Assembly (NCBI GenBank): GCA_029891385.1
Contig: CM057224.1
Location: 27,731,005 to 27,795,004 of the forward strand
Source: Erythroxylum novogranatense
Taxonomy: Eukaryota > Streptophyta > Magnoliopsida > Malpighiales > Erythroxylaceae
Direction: 5' to 3'
DNA: 64,000 bases
Shown: one piece after another, positions 1 through 11,900 of the stretch
Position numbering within the stretch: the first letter of the stretch is position 1
Layout: each line of letters begins with the position of its first letter
The notes under the pieces: generated by a model
Database searches by the model: none
Told to the model about the DNA's origin: nothing
Seen by the model: only the letters and a program-made list of their open reading frames with translations
Program-made: the position numbers and the translations under genes

Positions 1-1261
1 CCCTTATCATGGGACCCACTGTTAATTTAATGGTTAACAAGATTTTTGGGATCTTGTTAACTCTTTCTCTTTTGGTTGGCAATATGTTCAAAGTTAACGT
101 ACTATTAACTTCTTGTGTTTATAATTTCCTTTAAATTAGAAGTAAAAGATTTTTATAATTTTGACTTCTAAATTCAGAGTTATAATTTAAAGGTAAAGTC
201 TCTAACTTTTTAATATATTTTAATATATTAAATATTTGAATATTTAAGTAATAATTTATTGCAACACTTATGGTTCATCTACTTGCAACCCTTTTTTAAG
301 TACAATAAATCCATAAATTTATTATATATAAAATTGAAGTATATTTAATTTACATTTTAGCACTATCTAGGTCCTTGAATAAATTACACTAAAAGAATAA
401 CTCACTTTGAAAATATATAATTAAATAAATTAGTTTTTGACTTTGTTATTTTAATTATTGCATTCTAAAAAAGTATTATTTATTTTATATTATTATTTAA
501 GAGTCACAAAATATATTCTTATTTTATTTTATTTATATTTATTTGAACTAACATAATATTAAATTTACATAAAGTTTATAAGATAATATTAGCTGATATT
601 ATGATAATTTTTATTGAATATGTGAACTTATAAATTGATATGGATATTAAATTTTAATAATAAAAATATATTTTTAAAATTTATAAATTTATATACTGTC
701 AATTTATTAGGTCTTTTTTTAATTTCGCCTAAGTCTCTAATGTTGTGGGTTGACTTGGCCAAGGAATTTGGGATGTCAGTCGATACTCAATACCCCACAA
801 TTTTATTTGGAAAGGTAATGTGATGAATACCAAGTGACGATTTTGCTGCAAAATTTCTTTGATTATTGTTCATTTTACACTTATTCAGCTTACCATTCAA
901 GCAGTATTTGGTATTTTATTAATCAACATAAATAAATACGTATGCATCAAAAAGGGAAAGAGATGAACCGATGGTGATGTGATGACAATCGCGTTGTGTG
1001 CGACGTCCTCAGTATCTGATAGTTGATGTACAGTACAATACATGACCAAGTGACGATATAATTTGTTGAAATTAAAACAAAAACAAAAAAAAGAAGAGAG
1101 GGCGTTAGGCATATGATAAGGGTGAATCAAACGGATTTCTAAAAAAGAAAAGAAACCAGGAACGATCTTCTGCTTCCTTTCTCCAAGCAAGAGCAGCACC
1201 GGTCTCTGCTCGGTTATTACACTAAACAAGTAGACACACAACATAATAATAAGTAATAACT
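1..1261. promoter_or_regulatory. AT-rich 5' flank of the first gene
   Basis: I see no supportable gene here. The first 900 bases are very AT-rich with many short A/T runs. From about 1080 the strand becomes purine-rich, then CT-rich up to the ATG at 1262, as plant 5' leaders often are, so the promoter and 5' UTR of the downstream gene probably lie in the last few hundred bases. No single TATA box can be chosen among the many TATA-like runs. Confidence 0.4.
33..61. repeat. Perfect 11-bp inverted repeat (hairpin)
   Basis: GTTAACAAGAT (33-43) is exactly reverse-complemented by ATCTTGTTAAC (51-61) across a 7-base loop. This could be the core of a decayed MITE end or just a chance palindrome in AT-rich DNA; the window edge prevents deciding. 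Confidence 0.6.
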
Positions 1262-3998
1262 ATGAGCCAAGAGGGTCCAAAGCTTTACACCAACAAGCCC
1301 AAGAAAGGTCAAATTTGTTTTATGCTTTCCATTTTTCAGAACAATATTTGATCTTTTACTTTGCTTTGGTTTTGGTTTCAACTTTCAACAATTGGATTAT
1401 ATGTTGGCTGTTGAATTGATTCCTTCTGCTTCATCACAGCTCTGCTAAAGCAATTCCAAGATCAAAAGTTGAACCCACCATCATCGCAATCAGCTGCAGC
1501 TGCATCATACAAGATGGGTTCTCAGTCCACGTCACCACCTCCATCTCCCCCTCAGGCTCCAAAGGAGTCGTTTTTGAAGCGTAACAAGTTCCTTGTGCCT
1601 CTTGTATTGACGGTCAATCTCGCTGTTGGAGGTCACTTTCTCTGTTCTTTGATTTTGTTTCTGTTATTATTTATGGGTATCAATTACTCTTAGGGGGATG
1701 ATGAACTTGTGTTGCATTTTGGCCGAAAGATTAATTCTTGTTCATTATTTTCTGTGCTATTCTTTGATGCTTTGGAAATAGATTGAAATTTTAGTTTCCA
1801 TCAGTTTATTCTATGTACAAAATTCTTCTCATTTCATTTTTATCAACTTCAACCTCAAAAAAAAAAAAAAAAACTTATTTATGGAACGACTGGTTCATAA
1901 TTTTCCTAATCTTGAGTCCTGAAGTGTGTTGATTTATTATGCTTGGAGTTAGGAACTTCAGTGCCCGTGGGTGCGATCTTGATTGCTGATTCACTTACTT
2001 GGGTGCCAACTCCAGTCTTAAAAGAAAAAAACTTGGGATTTTTTAATCTATAAGGAAAACTAGTTTCTCACAGTAGGCAAGAGAGCTTAATTGATGTTTG
2101 ACTGTCTTGGATAATTGATCTTCAACTACTGCCTTTCTGTTATTTGTTTGCTGTACTTTTAACTAAAGATGTTCCATAGACTTACTTCTTTGTGCTAAAG
2201 TTCACGTTGATAAGTTCAGCGTTCAGTGCTACTTAAAATCCTTTTCCTCCTATTACAAATGTACAGCTATTAAGAGCTTTTGAGCTTATTATTGTTGGGA
2301 TTACAGTGTGACATTTCGGCTAGGTTCAAAGATTCATTTTGGCAAATCATTTTTGAAAGTTATTGCAGGTCTTAAACTCGTAGCAGCTGGGTCTGCAACT
2401 TGTTGGTTCACCATAATGTGCATTTGAGATGTAGTGGACGTCTGTATCTTGAGATTATATATTTGTCAAAGAATGGATATCAGCTTGAAATAGTTGTACC
2501 TAAAGAATGGCCAGTATGTTGTGTACATGTGCTGGCTTATGAAGGGGCCAATATTTGACATTGCCCAAATTAACTCTCGTATGCTTAAACTCTCTTAAAT
2601 TAGCTTCACTATACTGGCAAGAAAGCATCTGATATTACCATCTGATTGCAATAGGTTGGACCTGCCCCTAGACTGTGAGGTCAATGCATCATATAGGAAG
2701 CCATCCATCTTCGAGTTGTGGATTGCATATTTGGTTTATTCTTTGGTGATAATAGGCAATAAGGATTCATACCATAGTTTATAATTAGTTGGAAAATTTC
2801 ATGCCCTCTAATCAGGAAAAATGAATTAGTTGATACACTAAAAGGTGTGTTTTGTGCTGACTTTGCCATATTCAAAAGGTGTATTTCCGAAAGTATCCCA
2901 TAAAGTTGTTGACATAATAATTCCGAAGGAGATGTCAACATGTTGGAATTGGATACCAGCTTTTTTGGAGCAAGAAAGTTAATACAACATGACCCAGGTA
3001 ACAACAAAAATGTGTTGAAGGGTCTTTGAAGAAAAATTTCAATTAGTCCCACAAGATTTTAGGAATGCCATTGTGTAATGGAAGTTAATCAGTCACAAGA
3101 TATGAAGGGTACAGGGAATGGTACATTATGAGACCTATAACTGGGTCCAAGTAGCTCATCTTTGTACTCATTTCAGCTTCAAGATTGAGTTGATGGTTAA
3201 AATACATAGTTTTAGGAGTAACTTCTGATTTTTTTTTTTGAGTATGGAATCTCGTTTCTTTAAATCTACTTCCAATTACATGGCTTTAGTATCCCATCAC
3301 GTTTATGGTGGATTGTGTTTTATTGTTGAGGAATTGCATGTAGTCCTACTTGTAGCTCACACTCTAGTACTCCCTTAGTGGAAGCTCATTATGCATTGAG
3401 GAAAATTAATTGCCTTATCCTCTTTTAAGATTATGATAGTTTGTTCTTGTACGATCATAATATGGAATGTTAGAATTTCATCCTAGTTTGTTTGACAGGT
3501 GATTTTATGTCATCTTCTGATTGCCTTTCTTTCTGCACGGTCCAGTTTGTTGTGTATATTCTATACAATTTATACTTGCACTAGTACAATTATGTAGTCT
3601 GTAAACTTCCCCACTTGCTCGACATAATAATTTCTGAGACTATGTTTGTCACCCTAAACTGAGTTCAGTTGATATTTGCAGCTTATTTATTCATGAGAAC
3701 AAAGAAAAAGGATATCGGCAGCATAGAGGGAGAACCTGAAAGCAAAACCACTTCACTTTCTTCTCCAGCCACCCCAAATGAACCAGTTTCTACAACACCC
3801 ACTTCGTTGCCTGCTACGGTAGAACCTGTGAAGCCTCGTGATCCTATTCCAGAGAATCAGCAGCGGGAACTTCTCAAGTGGATTTTGGAAGAGAAAAGAA
3901 AGTTGAAACCAAAAGATTCAGATGAGAAGAAACGCATTGATGATGAGAAAGATGTTCTCAAACGGTTAATTCGAGCAAAATCCATCCCGACCATCTAG
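1262..3998 (+). CDS. Small single-pass membrane protein, three exons, function unknown
   Basis: Three exons join in frame: 1262-1307, 1440-1631 and 3682-3998 (stop TAG 3996-3998). Both introns are GT-AG, with donors at 1308 and 1632 and acceptors ending at 1439 and 3681. The protein is 184 residues. The N-terminus is basic and hydrophilic (MSQEGPKLYTNKPKK), followed by a Ser/Ala and Pro-rich stretch (about 29-56), one hydrophobic segment (about 66-84, FLVPLVLTVNLAV then AYLFM) and a KKK cluster. Next come a Ser/Thr/Pro-rich linker and a highly charged, probably helical C-terminus rich in Lys/Glu/Asp (about 135-180). The layout fits a tail- or signal-anchored protein of an organelle or endomembrane with the charged tail exposed. 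The family looks plant-conserved in style, but I cannot name it. The start is the first ATG and keeps the phase through both introns. The second intron is long (2050 bp). Confidence 0.85.
1632..3681 (+). other. Intron 2 of the membrane-protein gene
   Basis: This GT-AG intron of 2050 bp interrupts a Gly/Ala codon boundary in phase 1. It holds an A-tract near 1857-1873 and no recognisable transposon or ORF of note. The 123-codon minus-strand ORF inside it has no family resemblance I can see. Confidence 0.7.
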
Positions 3999-5226
3999 TT
4001 GATTAGACATCAAGTGTTTTAGGAACTTTCTTTTTGGTTACTCAACTTTCTCCATTTTGTATTCAACCCTTGTGAAATATTAATGCATTTACCATTTTCA
4101 TCCAAGCATTATTGCTTTCTGATGACATATTACAGTCACCATTCTTTATCTGTTGAAAGTTTATCTTTAGTTTGTACTGCTTTATTTAGGAGGAGGGCGA
4201 AGTTGATGTCATCAGTTGGAGATTCTGATGCACTAAACTTGCTGTTCCATTTTGGTTTTGTACGTGCCAGAAAGTGATTACTTTGTGAAATCATGAATGC
4301 CTTGCATGATTGGTTCTTCTTCCTCATTCATTTATAACATCAATGTGATTTTTCTAGTGTTTCTCAAATTCTTTCTGGACTGGACCTATACCAGGAGGTC
4401 ATTGATTGCTGTCATTTTTGTCATATACAGTATGTAGTTTGTTGGCAATTATCATTTCATCGAAAGACAGTTTCGAGTCTCATTTGCCGTCCAATGCATC
4501 AACTTCAAAATGGGGCATATTCTCCAACTTTTTAACTTGGAGATTTCACATGGTGACATGGGCCTAATCAAAGCATGCACAATTTCCAAGAGTAACTACA
4601 AATACATCCTAATTCCAAAGCCAAATCACCTGCAACTACCAACCTCTTTAAATGGTCCTTTTATCAGTATCATTCCTTCAATGAATTACAATGTGTACAC
4701 ACTCCAGCCACATCAACTCCAAGCTTCTCCAAATATCATGCAAGTTTTATTCTCTAAGATTGTTATAGATATAGCAGAATTAGCAAGTGGAACCAAACCA
4801 AACCCACGAGGAGAGAGGGAGACAAAAGTCAGCCGATCAATGCTACTTGATTATGACAATTTACAGACACACACATACACACATTTTGTTGAGTTCAAAA
4901 GAAACATTTGCAATAATGAAAAAGTTGGAGCCTCTTAGAATCCGATATATCTTTTGACAAACAGTCAAAGAGATAAGAATTTGGAAACTAAGTAGTAGAT
5001 TAAATACTAACTTTTTTTCCCCCCCTATCATAAGACCTGCCTTCATTCCATGGATGTTCTTCCCTTTCCAATGCATGTAGACCAAAATATCCATCAAAGC
5101 AAATGCTAAGAACATTCATATTTGAGGGCAGTAAAGGAGTAATGAATTGGTAGTTTATTATTACGAAGGATGTGGTCATGATGGAGTAGGCTTCACATAA
5201 ACCAAGTGAAAAAACTTGATAACGAG
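3999..5226. other. 3' UTR and intergenic spacer
   Basis: Sequence after the stop is probably 3' UTR for a few hundred bases; no clean AATAAA was found. The remainder is ordinary AT-rich DNA with a short CA-rich run near 4866-4882. The 142-codon ORF at 4510-4938 has no recognisable domain and no splice context. Nothing else can be supported. Confidence 0.45.
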
Positions 5227-5262
5227 AGATAAAACCTCTCTAAATGAATATTTTTGGGACCT
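5227..5262 (+). repeat. Left terminal inverted repeat of pogo element
   Basis: TAAAACCTC (5230-5238) and the following AAATGAATATT match the reverse complement of 7870-7893. The first bases (AGA in place of CAG) and the left TA target have mutated. Confidence 0.7.
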
Positions 5263-5283
5263 GAAAAATTATTATCTTATACG

Positions 5284-5378
5284 AGGTTATTAATTTATCG
5301 ATAAATGAATATTTTATTAATTTATCGATAAATGAATATTATTAATTTATCGATAAATTAATATTTATTAATTTATAG
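5284..5378 (+). repeat. Subterminal ATTAATTTATCGATAAAT repeats
   Basis: Three to four near-identical 24-27-bp units containing TTAATTTATCGATAAAT follow the left end of the pogo element; a related single unit sits at 7859-7870 near the right end. Each unit contains the palindrome ATTTATCGATAAAT. Subterminal repeats of this kind are candidate transposase-binding sites (inference). Confidence 0.75.
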
Positions 5379-5595
5379 AATAATTTTATTTTGTACATTA
5401 TATTTGTTAAATTAAACAATTAGTTTTTTCCGTAATTAAGAAAATAAAATAAATAAACAATTAATTAATGATGGTGCATTGTATCTAAGTTTATTAATCT
5501 TGTCAAAATAAGTTTAGTAATCTTAAATTAGCGTGATTCAAAATAGAGTGCATGTAGGTACATTAAAATATGAAGTATTAGAATATTACGTTTGT

Positions 5596-5982
5596 AAAGA
5601 TCCTAATTTGACAAGAAAAGAAAAAACCTACTTCTACTTGGAAAAGAAATCATATCCTTGTAAAAATCCTAATTCTACAAGGAAAGAAAGACTTACTTCT
5701 ACTTGGAAAAGGAATCATCTCCTTGTAAAGATCCTAATTCTACAAGGAAAGAAAGACTTACTTCTATTTGGAAAAGAAATAATCTCCTTATAAAGATCAT
5801 AATTCTACAAGGAAAAAAAGACGTACTTCTACTTGGAAAAGAAATCATCTCATTGTAAAGATCCTAATTCTACAAGGAAAGAAAGACATACTTCTACTTA
5901 GAAAAGAAATCATCTCTTTGTAAATATCCTAATTCTACAAGGAAAGAAAGACCTACTTCTACTTGAAAAAGAAAATCTTTCC
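5596..5982 (+). repeat. 65-bp minisatellite, six units
   Basis: Six tandem 65-bp units begin AAAGATCCTAATTCTACAAG and end near CATCTCCTTGT. They start at about 5596, 5661, 5726, 5791, 5856 and 5921, and the last is truncated. Units differ at a few positions each. The period is not a multiple of three, so the ORF running through it is not a gene. The array sits between the left end and the transposase start, i.e. in the element's promoter region. Confidence 0.9.
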
Positions 5983-6092
5983 TACGAGACCTCCTCCAAT
6001 ATAAATAAGTTCTTTTAGGATTAGTTTAAAGGGTATTCACGTTTTCTCTCTTCTTTGGACGTGAATCTCTCTTATGCTCTTTCTTTCTTTCT

Positions 6093-7663
6093 ATGGCTAC
6101 TCATTTGAAAGGCGTAAAAAAGTCTACGCTAATTGATGAGATGAGAAAAGCATTATGTGAGTACAAAAGTCAGCATCCCTCTTCGAGTCAAAAACATTTG
6201 CAACAATAGATTCAACAAAAGTTTGATCTCTCTATTAGTCAATCAACAATATCAAATACTCTTAAAAGGTCAGCAGAGTATTTGTCAAAAGAGATAACAA
6301 ATAGCAATGTTAAAAGGCACAAATCAACAATATATCCTGAATTAGAAAATGTATTGAATGAGTGGTTTCTCTAATATCAAGAGAAAGTGAACATGACTGG
6401 AGAAATGATTCAAACTAAAGCAAGAGAGTTTCTACAGAAGATGTATGGTGAAGCAAATCCAGAATTTAACTTCTCAAGTGGTTGGCTAGAACGGTTCAAG
6501 GCGAGACATAGGATTAAGTCTTATAGAAGGTTTGGTGAAAGCGGTTCAGTTGTCATGAAGAATATTGAAGAAACTGTACCTGAAATTCGAGCTAAATTGG
6601 ACAAATTTCATTGGAGGGATATCTATAATATGGACGAAACAAGCTTATTTTATCGTTTGCAAATAGATCATTCACTAGCTACAAAGCAATTAGAGGGACG
6701 AAAAAAGGACAAGGAAAGACTTATTGTTGCTGTTTGTTGCAATGGGGATGGTTCAGATAAAGTACCTCTTTGGATTATTGGTAAGTATGCTAATCTTAGA
6801 TGCTTTAAAAATATGAATATTGACAATCTTAATTGTCATTATCGAGCCAACAAGAAAGAATGGATGACTGGATTACTCTTTCAAGAATTTGTTTATTGGT
6901 TTGATGATAGAATGACAGGTAGAAAAGTGATACTTATAGTAGACAATTGCCCATCCCATCCCAAGGTTATTGAAGGCTTGAGAAATGTTGAATTGTTCTT
7001 TTTACCTCCAAATACAACATTAAAATTTCAACCATGTGATGCTGGAATTATTCGATCACTTAAGATTTATTATCGACTCGTTTTTATTCTAGTATCTTGG
7101 AAGGCTATAAGATGGAAGCAATAAATCCTGAAAAAATTAATGTGCTAGATACTATCTATTTTATTAATGATGCTTGGAATATTGATGTAAAGGCCACAAC
7201 TATTTCAAATTGTTTTCGACATTGCAAAATTCGATCCGAGGAAGGTATGCTTCTAGAAGAAGAAACTAGTGATGTTGAAGGCATTCAAAGATTAGAGGAA
7301 GTTATTTCTAATTTACATTATAGAAATGTCATGAATGTAGAGCAGATTCTGAATTATCCTAGTGAAAATGAAGCTTTAATGGAATCACCTACGGATGAAG
7401 AAATTATTCATAGAGTAATAGGTATGGAAGATGATGACAATCAAGATCCAGATGATAGTAACGCTATACCACATATTTCTCCAAAAGAAGCTTTTCTTGC
7501 TGTAGAGACTTTGAAAAGTTACTTGCTTCAAAATGAGAAGAATGTGTCGAATATAGTTTATGCCCTCCAAAAAGTTAAAGAAGAAATTGGATTCAGTTCG
7601 CATGAAAAGAAGAATCAATTGACTATAGATTCATATTTTAGGAAAGCATATAATTTGAAATAA
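6093..7663 (+). pseudogene. Broken pogo-like transposase
   Basis: The frame opens at ATG 6093 after a CT-rich leader. It reads through an N-terminal helix-turn-helix region (about 6120-6290), a CENP-B/Tc5-type DNA-binding region (about 6330-6540, with FSSGWLERFKARH) and a DDE-superfamily core. The three catalytic aspartates are visible: D at 6633 (NMDETSLF), D at 6942 (VDNCPSH) and D at 7038 (QPCDAG), i.e. the DDD pattern of pogo/Tigger proteins. Breaks are an in-frame TAG at 6207-6209, a TAA at 6372-6374 and a frameshift near 7072-7090, after which the C-terminal part continues at 7097-7663. The acidic C-terminus ends with QLTIDSYF (7616-7639), a canonical PCNA-interacting (PIP-box) pattern. 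Only these few lesions are seen, so decay is fairly recent. Confidence 0.88.
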
Positions 7664-7860
7664 AATTTGTTTAGGAAGTGCTTTATTTTATGAATTATAT
7701 ATGTAATTTTTTTACTTATTGAATGAATTATTATTTTATATTTTCAATGGGCCTCAAGGAATTTTTTTTAAATTATTATCTTATGCATTTAGCGAGGTTA
7801 TTATTTTATCCCATTGGCCCAAGTCGGGACCGGAGAAAATTATTATTTAATCGAGGTTAT

Positions 7861-7896
7861 TAATTTATCGAATATTCATTTATTGAGGTTTTACTG
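7861..7896 (-). repeat. Right terminal inverted repeat of pogo element
   Basis: TGAGGTTTTACTG ends at 7896 and is followed by TA (7897-7898). This end keeps the plant pogo consensus CAGTAAAACCTC better than the left end. Confidence 0.8.
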
Positions 7897-7898
7897 TA

Positions 7899-8395
7899 TC
7901 CACATGTGCTTTCATGAGGCCACTAGCTGTGCCTGCTTCTGCATAGAAGAAGGGACGTCTCTTAGGATCACAGTGCCACGAAATTCTTAATTTTAATAAC
8001 ATACGTCCAGTTAAACCTTTAAAATATTTAAAATTTCCTTATAAAAATATACCAAAGCATATAAATTACAGCTTTGAATATGTTTTATCATTTGTGGTGT
8101 ATATCAAATCTTATATGGTAAGTTGAATTAATTATATGCATTTTCGAAAAAAGAAAGTAGCTCTTAGGACCATATTAAAATGAACTTATAATCTTTAACC
8201 TTATGCAAATTCTCCTTCTCTTTAAACGGGGGCCTGCATGTACACATGCATTTCTATTTGTTCATCACAAAATTGTTAAGTAAACCTAAAGATGGAGAAA
8301 GAAACAAAGCGAGAGAAGAGAAAGAGCAAAGTGAGTGAAGAGGGTCTGCGAGAGGTCGAGATAGGAGTCAAAACTAATCATCATCATAAGCACCA
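7899..8395 (+). promoter_or_regulatory. Promoter and 5' leader of the interrupted small gene
   Basis: No gene is seen. The 120 bases before the ATG at 8396 are strongly purine-rich (GAGAAAGAAACAAAGCGAGAG), typical of a 5' leader. An upstream ATG at 8292 opens a 38-codon reading frame that overlaps the main ATG in another frame and could act as an upstream ORF (inference). Confidence 0.4.
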
Positions 8396-8819
8396 ATGGA
8401 AAACTTGACATGGATAACCTTAGCCACAATCTTGTTGTCAACAACTGTTCTCTACAGGAACTGGTTTATTAGTATCATCCTCAGAACATCATCATCAAAC
8501 TACAAAATTCTTAATTTTATTTGTTTAGAGAATTATTATTTTATTTATTTAGAAATTGTTTCTTTATTCATAAATAATAACTTTCTTGATTTATTAGAAA
8601 TGATATTGTCTTGATTAAAATTTGAAAAGTGTTTTCATTTATTTATCAAGAAAATGAGTTCTCTTTAATATTTTGAAAATTAGTTTTCTAATCTATTAAA
8701 GAAAGATTTTCTAATTTAGTAAGAAATCAATCTCTAAATAAATTATATAAAGACTTTTAAATTAAATTTAAAAGTGTTTTATTTAATTTTGAAAGTAGTT
8801 TTATTTTAATATTAGAAAA

Positions 8820-8930
8820 TAATTTTCTAATTAAAGAAAACAATTTCTAATTAGATTAGAAATAGTCATTTCTAATTAGATTAGAAATAGTTTTCTAATT
8901 GGATTAGAAATAGTTACTTATATAATTTTG
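8820..8930. repeat. Triplicated palindrome TTTCTAATTAGATTAGAAA
   Basis: Two perfect copies (starting near 8843 and 8869) and one variant with TTGG (near 8891) of the 19-bp dyad TTTCTAAT-TAG-ATTAGAAA lie in tandem, 21-27 bp apart. They lie in an AT-rich stretch of unclear origin near the left edge of the insertion. Confidence 0.7.
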
Positions 8931-11900
8931 AAAAGAAGTTTTCTAAATTATAATAAATAAGAAGTACAATTAATTGAAAATTGTTTTCAATTAAATTTTG
9001 TCCAAGGAGTCGAGGATAAATTGTAAATGGTTTCCAATTAGATTTGAAAATATGTTTTCAAATCAAGTTAAATTTTATTTGGAATAGGAATTTAATTTAT
9101 TTAGGAATCAAAGGTTTTAATCTAATTTAAGTTTTCAAAGAGTTAGAAATATTATTTTAGATTATAAAGATCAATAATTAGAATCAAACGAAGCTTGATA
9201 TTTTATGCATATAATTTGATTATGAGTGCATAAGTTGCATACTTTATTTATATGGTTGATATATATATTGCATGTATGTTAAATTGTATGTTTTATATGT
9301 ATGATATTTTACATGCAATTTGTGTTTGATAAGACATATGAAATTAAAATTCCTTATTAAAATATTAAGTACACGTTAAGAACGTGATTGTTGCCTTCCA
9401 TTTTCATAAGAATAAACCAGAGTTCTATTTATTGTAAGGCTTGTTGAGTAAATTCAAGGCCTCTTTAACCCGAATATGTTTAGTCTTATGATAGTGGATT
9501 CTACTTAACTAAATTTGTGGGATTTGGATGAGCAAACTCACGATCACGTGAATTTAGAGGTAGGGCTAGGAATGATATATAAGATATGTTTTGGCAAGAG
9601 TTGTCACCTAACGGATCTAGGAGTCACATGAGATGTGATTGATAAAGTTGTTATCTACCTAATTGAAGTCTAGTTGGTTTGTTGAGTAAACTCAAGGTCA
9701 ACTATATTTGAATGAGATCTTATCCCACTAGAGAGATTAGAGTAATCTTTCTGAATAGTAGTGAGGGCTATTATTTCGAATTAAATAGTGGGAGTAACCA
9801 AATGTGTGATTAAAGTCCTAATCTTATTTGGTAGTCATGGCATATAATTGAATACTTGTTTTTCCTTAAACTTATATTTTGTTCTTAATGAAATTTACCT
9901 TATTTAGTATAGTTGATACTAAGTGAACCCAAATTCTTGGACATAGGATATGTTTGAGAAATTCTCAAAATTAGATAGAAAATTGTATGTCCATTATGTT
10001 ATTGTGTTATAATCACGGTTGAGGATATGGCGACAAAGTTGTAGAGATATGTCAAAATCTTATAGATGACAAAATGTAATGACATTTTGAGTTGACTAAT
10101 TTCTCATAAACTTTGACGACGACTTGTAAGATATATGTCAACACCATGATAGTAAAATGCAAGGGGTTGCATAGAGTAGAGCTAAAAGGTATAGTACCTT
10201 GATGAAATTGTTTAACTTAATTTAGCCTACTAAAAGTATAAACATGGACGTCAATTAAAGGCTTTACTACAGTATGGCAATAGTTGTCATAAGAAGAAAA
10301 TGATTGCATTATTTTTCTTATCTAAATCTGATATGATAGAGATCATATGTATTTCTAATTCATGCTTATGAGTATTTGATATTAAATTTAGATTCAACAT
10401 TATTGTAATGTTCAATGCATGGTTAGAGATAGATTGTTAGGTCAAAGTAGTTGATCCAAGTTTATGCAAATAGTTTGTATATGTGTTGGATTAAAGGAGA
10501 AGACTTATGCTTAACATAAATGGCAAGAATAAAATTTGAATAATCGAGACAATCCTTTTATGTCATGTTGGTCAAATCAACAAAATGAGAATCATAAAGT
10601 TACATACTAGGGTATATGTATCCTTTTGATTATGAATCATATGGAACTTATGAAACTTGTATAGTTGAAGGATAACCAAATCAACTTTTGGTGAAAGGAT
10701 GATAATGGTATTGAATTGTTAAATTTTATATATGTGATGTATTGGATGGAATAACAATTCATAAAGGATAATATAATATTTCATTATATTACTAATGACT
10801 TTATATGATATAGTCGTGCGTATCAAATGAAATTTTGATTTAAAATTGTGAAAAGTTCAAATTGTTTAAATCTCAATAGAAATTAAGCATTGAGAATGCT
10901 GAAGCATTTCGATGAAGATCGATTTGGAAAGTTTTAAATTTTTGGTTATTTATAAGGAATGAGATTCTTTAGTGAATTCCTTCACAACTAAATTCATAAT
11001 TGTATGGATTTATGTAAGGAGTAAAATACAATATGAGATATTGGATGATGTAATAGTATTTCTTTTATAGCAATACCTAGTGCAATGACTTACCTTCTAT
11101 AGCTCCAGTTGAATCAATTAGCAAGTTTTCATATTAGATATGAAACGTTAAGACTTTGAAATAGTCAAAGTTAATGATTTAAGGATGTGATACTTAGTTG
11201 AAGCATATATCCATTTAGTTTATAACTAAATTAAGTAATAAAGGGTTATGAGATATCCAAAAGGTTGGATATAATCTTACAGACCTATTGAACAAATTGT
11301 TTGTTTCAATGTATGCTTGTAGGAGAACTGTTCTCAAGATAAGTAGTGGGAGTAAGAAGAAATTAATTTGAAAGGTTCAAATCTCATGAGTATACATCTA
11401 ATTGGAACTAATGCCTTTAATGATACATTTGATGTATAGTTGAAAGGATACGAGATATTGAAAGATTCACTTTCATAATGAATTCAAAAAGTTTGTTTTG
11501 GAAATGATTGTGAATTTATCACTTCTACATGAAGGTTAGTGGGAGTATAGTTGTCCTCTTTAGTGGGAGTATGTGAAGATTTATTGCTCACAGAGAACAA
11601 CAGATCTAACTTTCAATTGTTGAACATATAATTGTCCAAGAACAATTCTTGTTGGATATGAAAGATAACAACTTAATTCTGGAAATTAGATCTATAGAGA
11701 TAGATTGGATGTTGTTAACTTATTCTAAGTCTAAGTGCATAGATAATGTACTAAATATGTTTAGTATTAATATATCAGATACTTGTGAAGTATTAAAGAT
11801 ATTCATTACTCTATGTGTGATTTGATATTTAAGTTCAAGATGAAAAGAATATAACTTTAGAAGTAAATCCTAATTAAGGTTTATTTACTTAGAACAATAT

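Larger units (their letters stand above)
5227..7896 (+). mobile_element. Pogo/Tigger-type (Tc1-mariner superfamily) DNA transposon, decayed
   Basis: About 2.67 kb, bounded by imperfect terminal inverted repeats of the plant pogo type. The right end reads, on the minus strand, CAGTAAAACCTCAATAAATG, and the left end has the matching AGATAAAACCTCTCTAAATG. A TA follows the right end at 7897-7898, as expected for the TA target of this superfamily; the left TA has decayed to AG. Inside lie subterminal repeats, a minisatellite and a pogo-like transposase reading frame with CENP-B-type DNA-binding and DDD endonuclease regions. The transposase is broken, so this copy is not autonomous. Boundaries are by eye and good to a few bases. 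Confidence 0.85.

Noticed and set aside
4510..4938. 142-codon ORF downstream of the first gene
   Set aside because: No recognisable domain, no splice or promoter context, and composition matches spacer DNA.
5533..5793. 86-codon ORF with internal repeats
   Set aside because: It runs through the 65-bp minisatellite. The period is not a multiple of three and stops follow, so it is a by-product of the repeat.
5596..5982. Possible CRISPR-like array
   Set aside because: Units are contiguous with no spacers, and the setting is a eukaryotic transposon.
8292..8405. 38-codon frame starting ATGGAGAAAGAAAC as the true N-terminus of the small gene
   Set aside because: It stops within the region of the second ATG and is not in frame with the hydrophobic exon 1 or the later exons. 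At most an upstream ORF.
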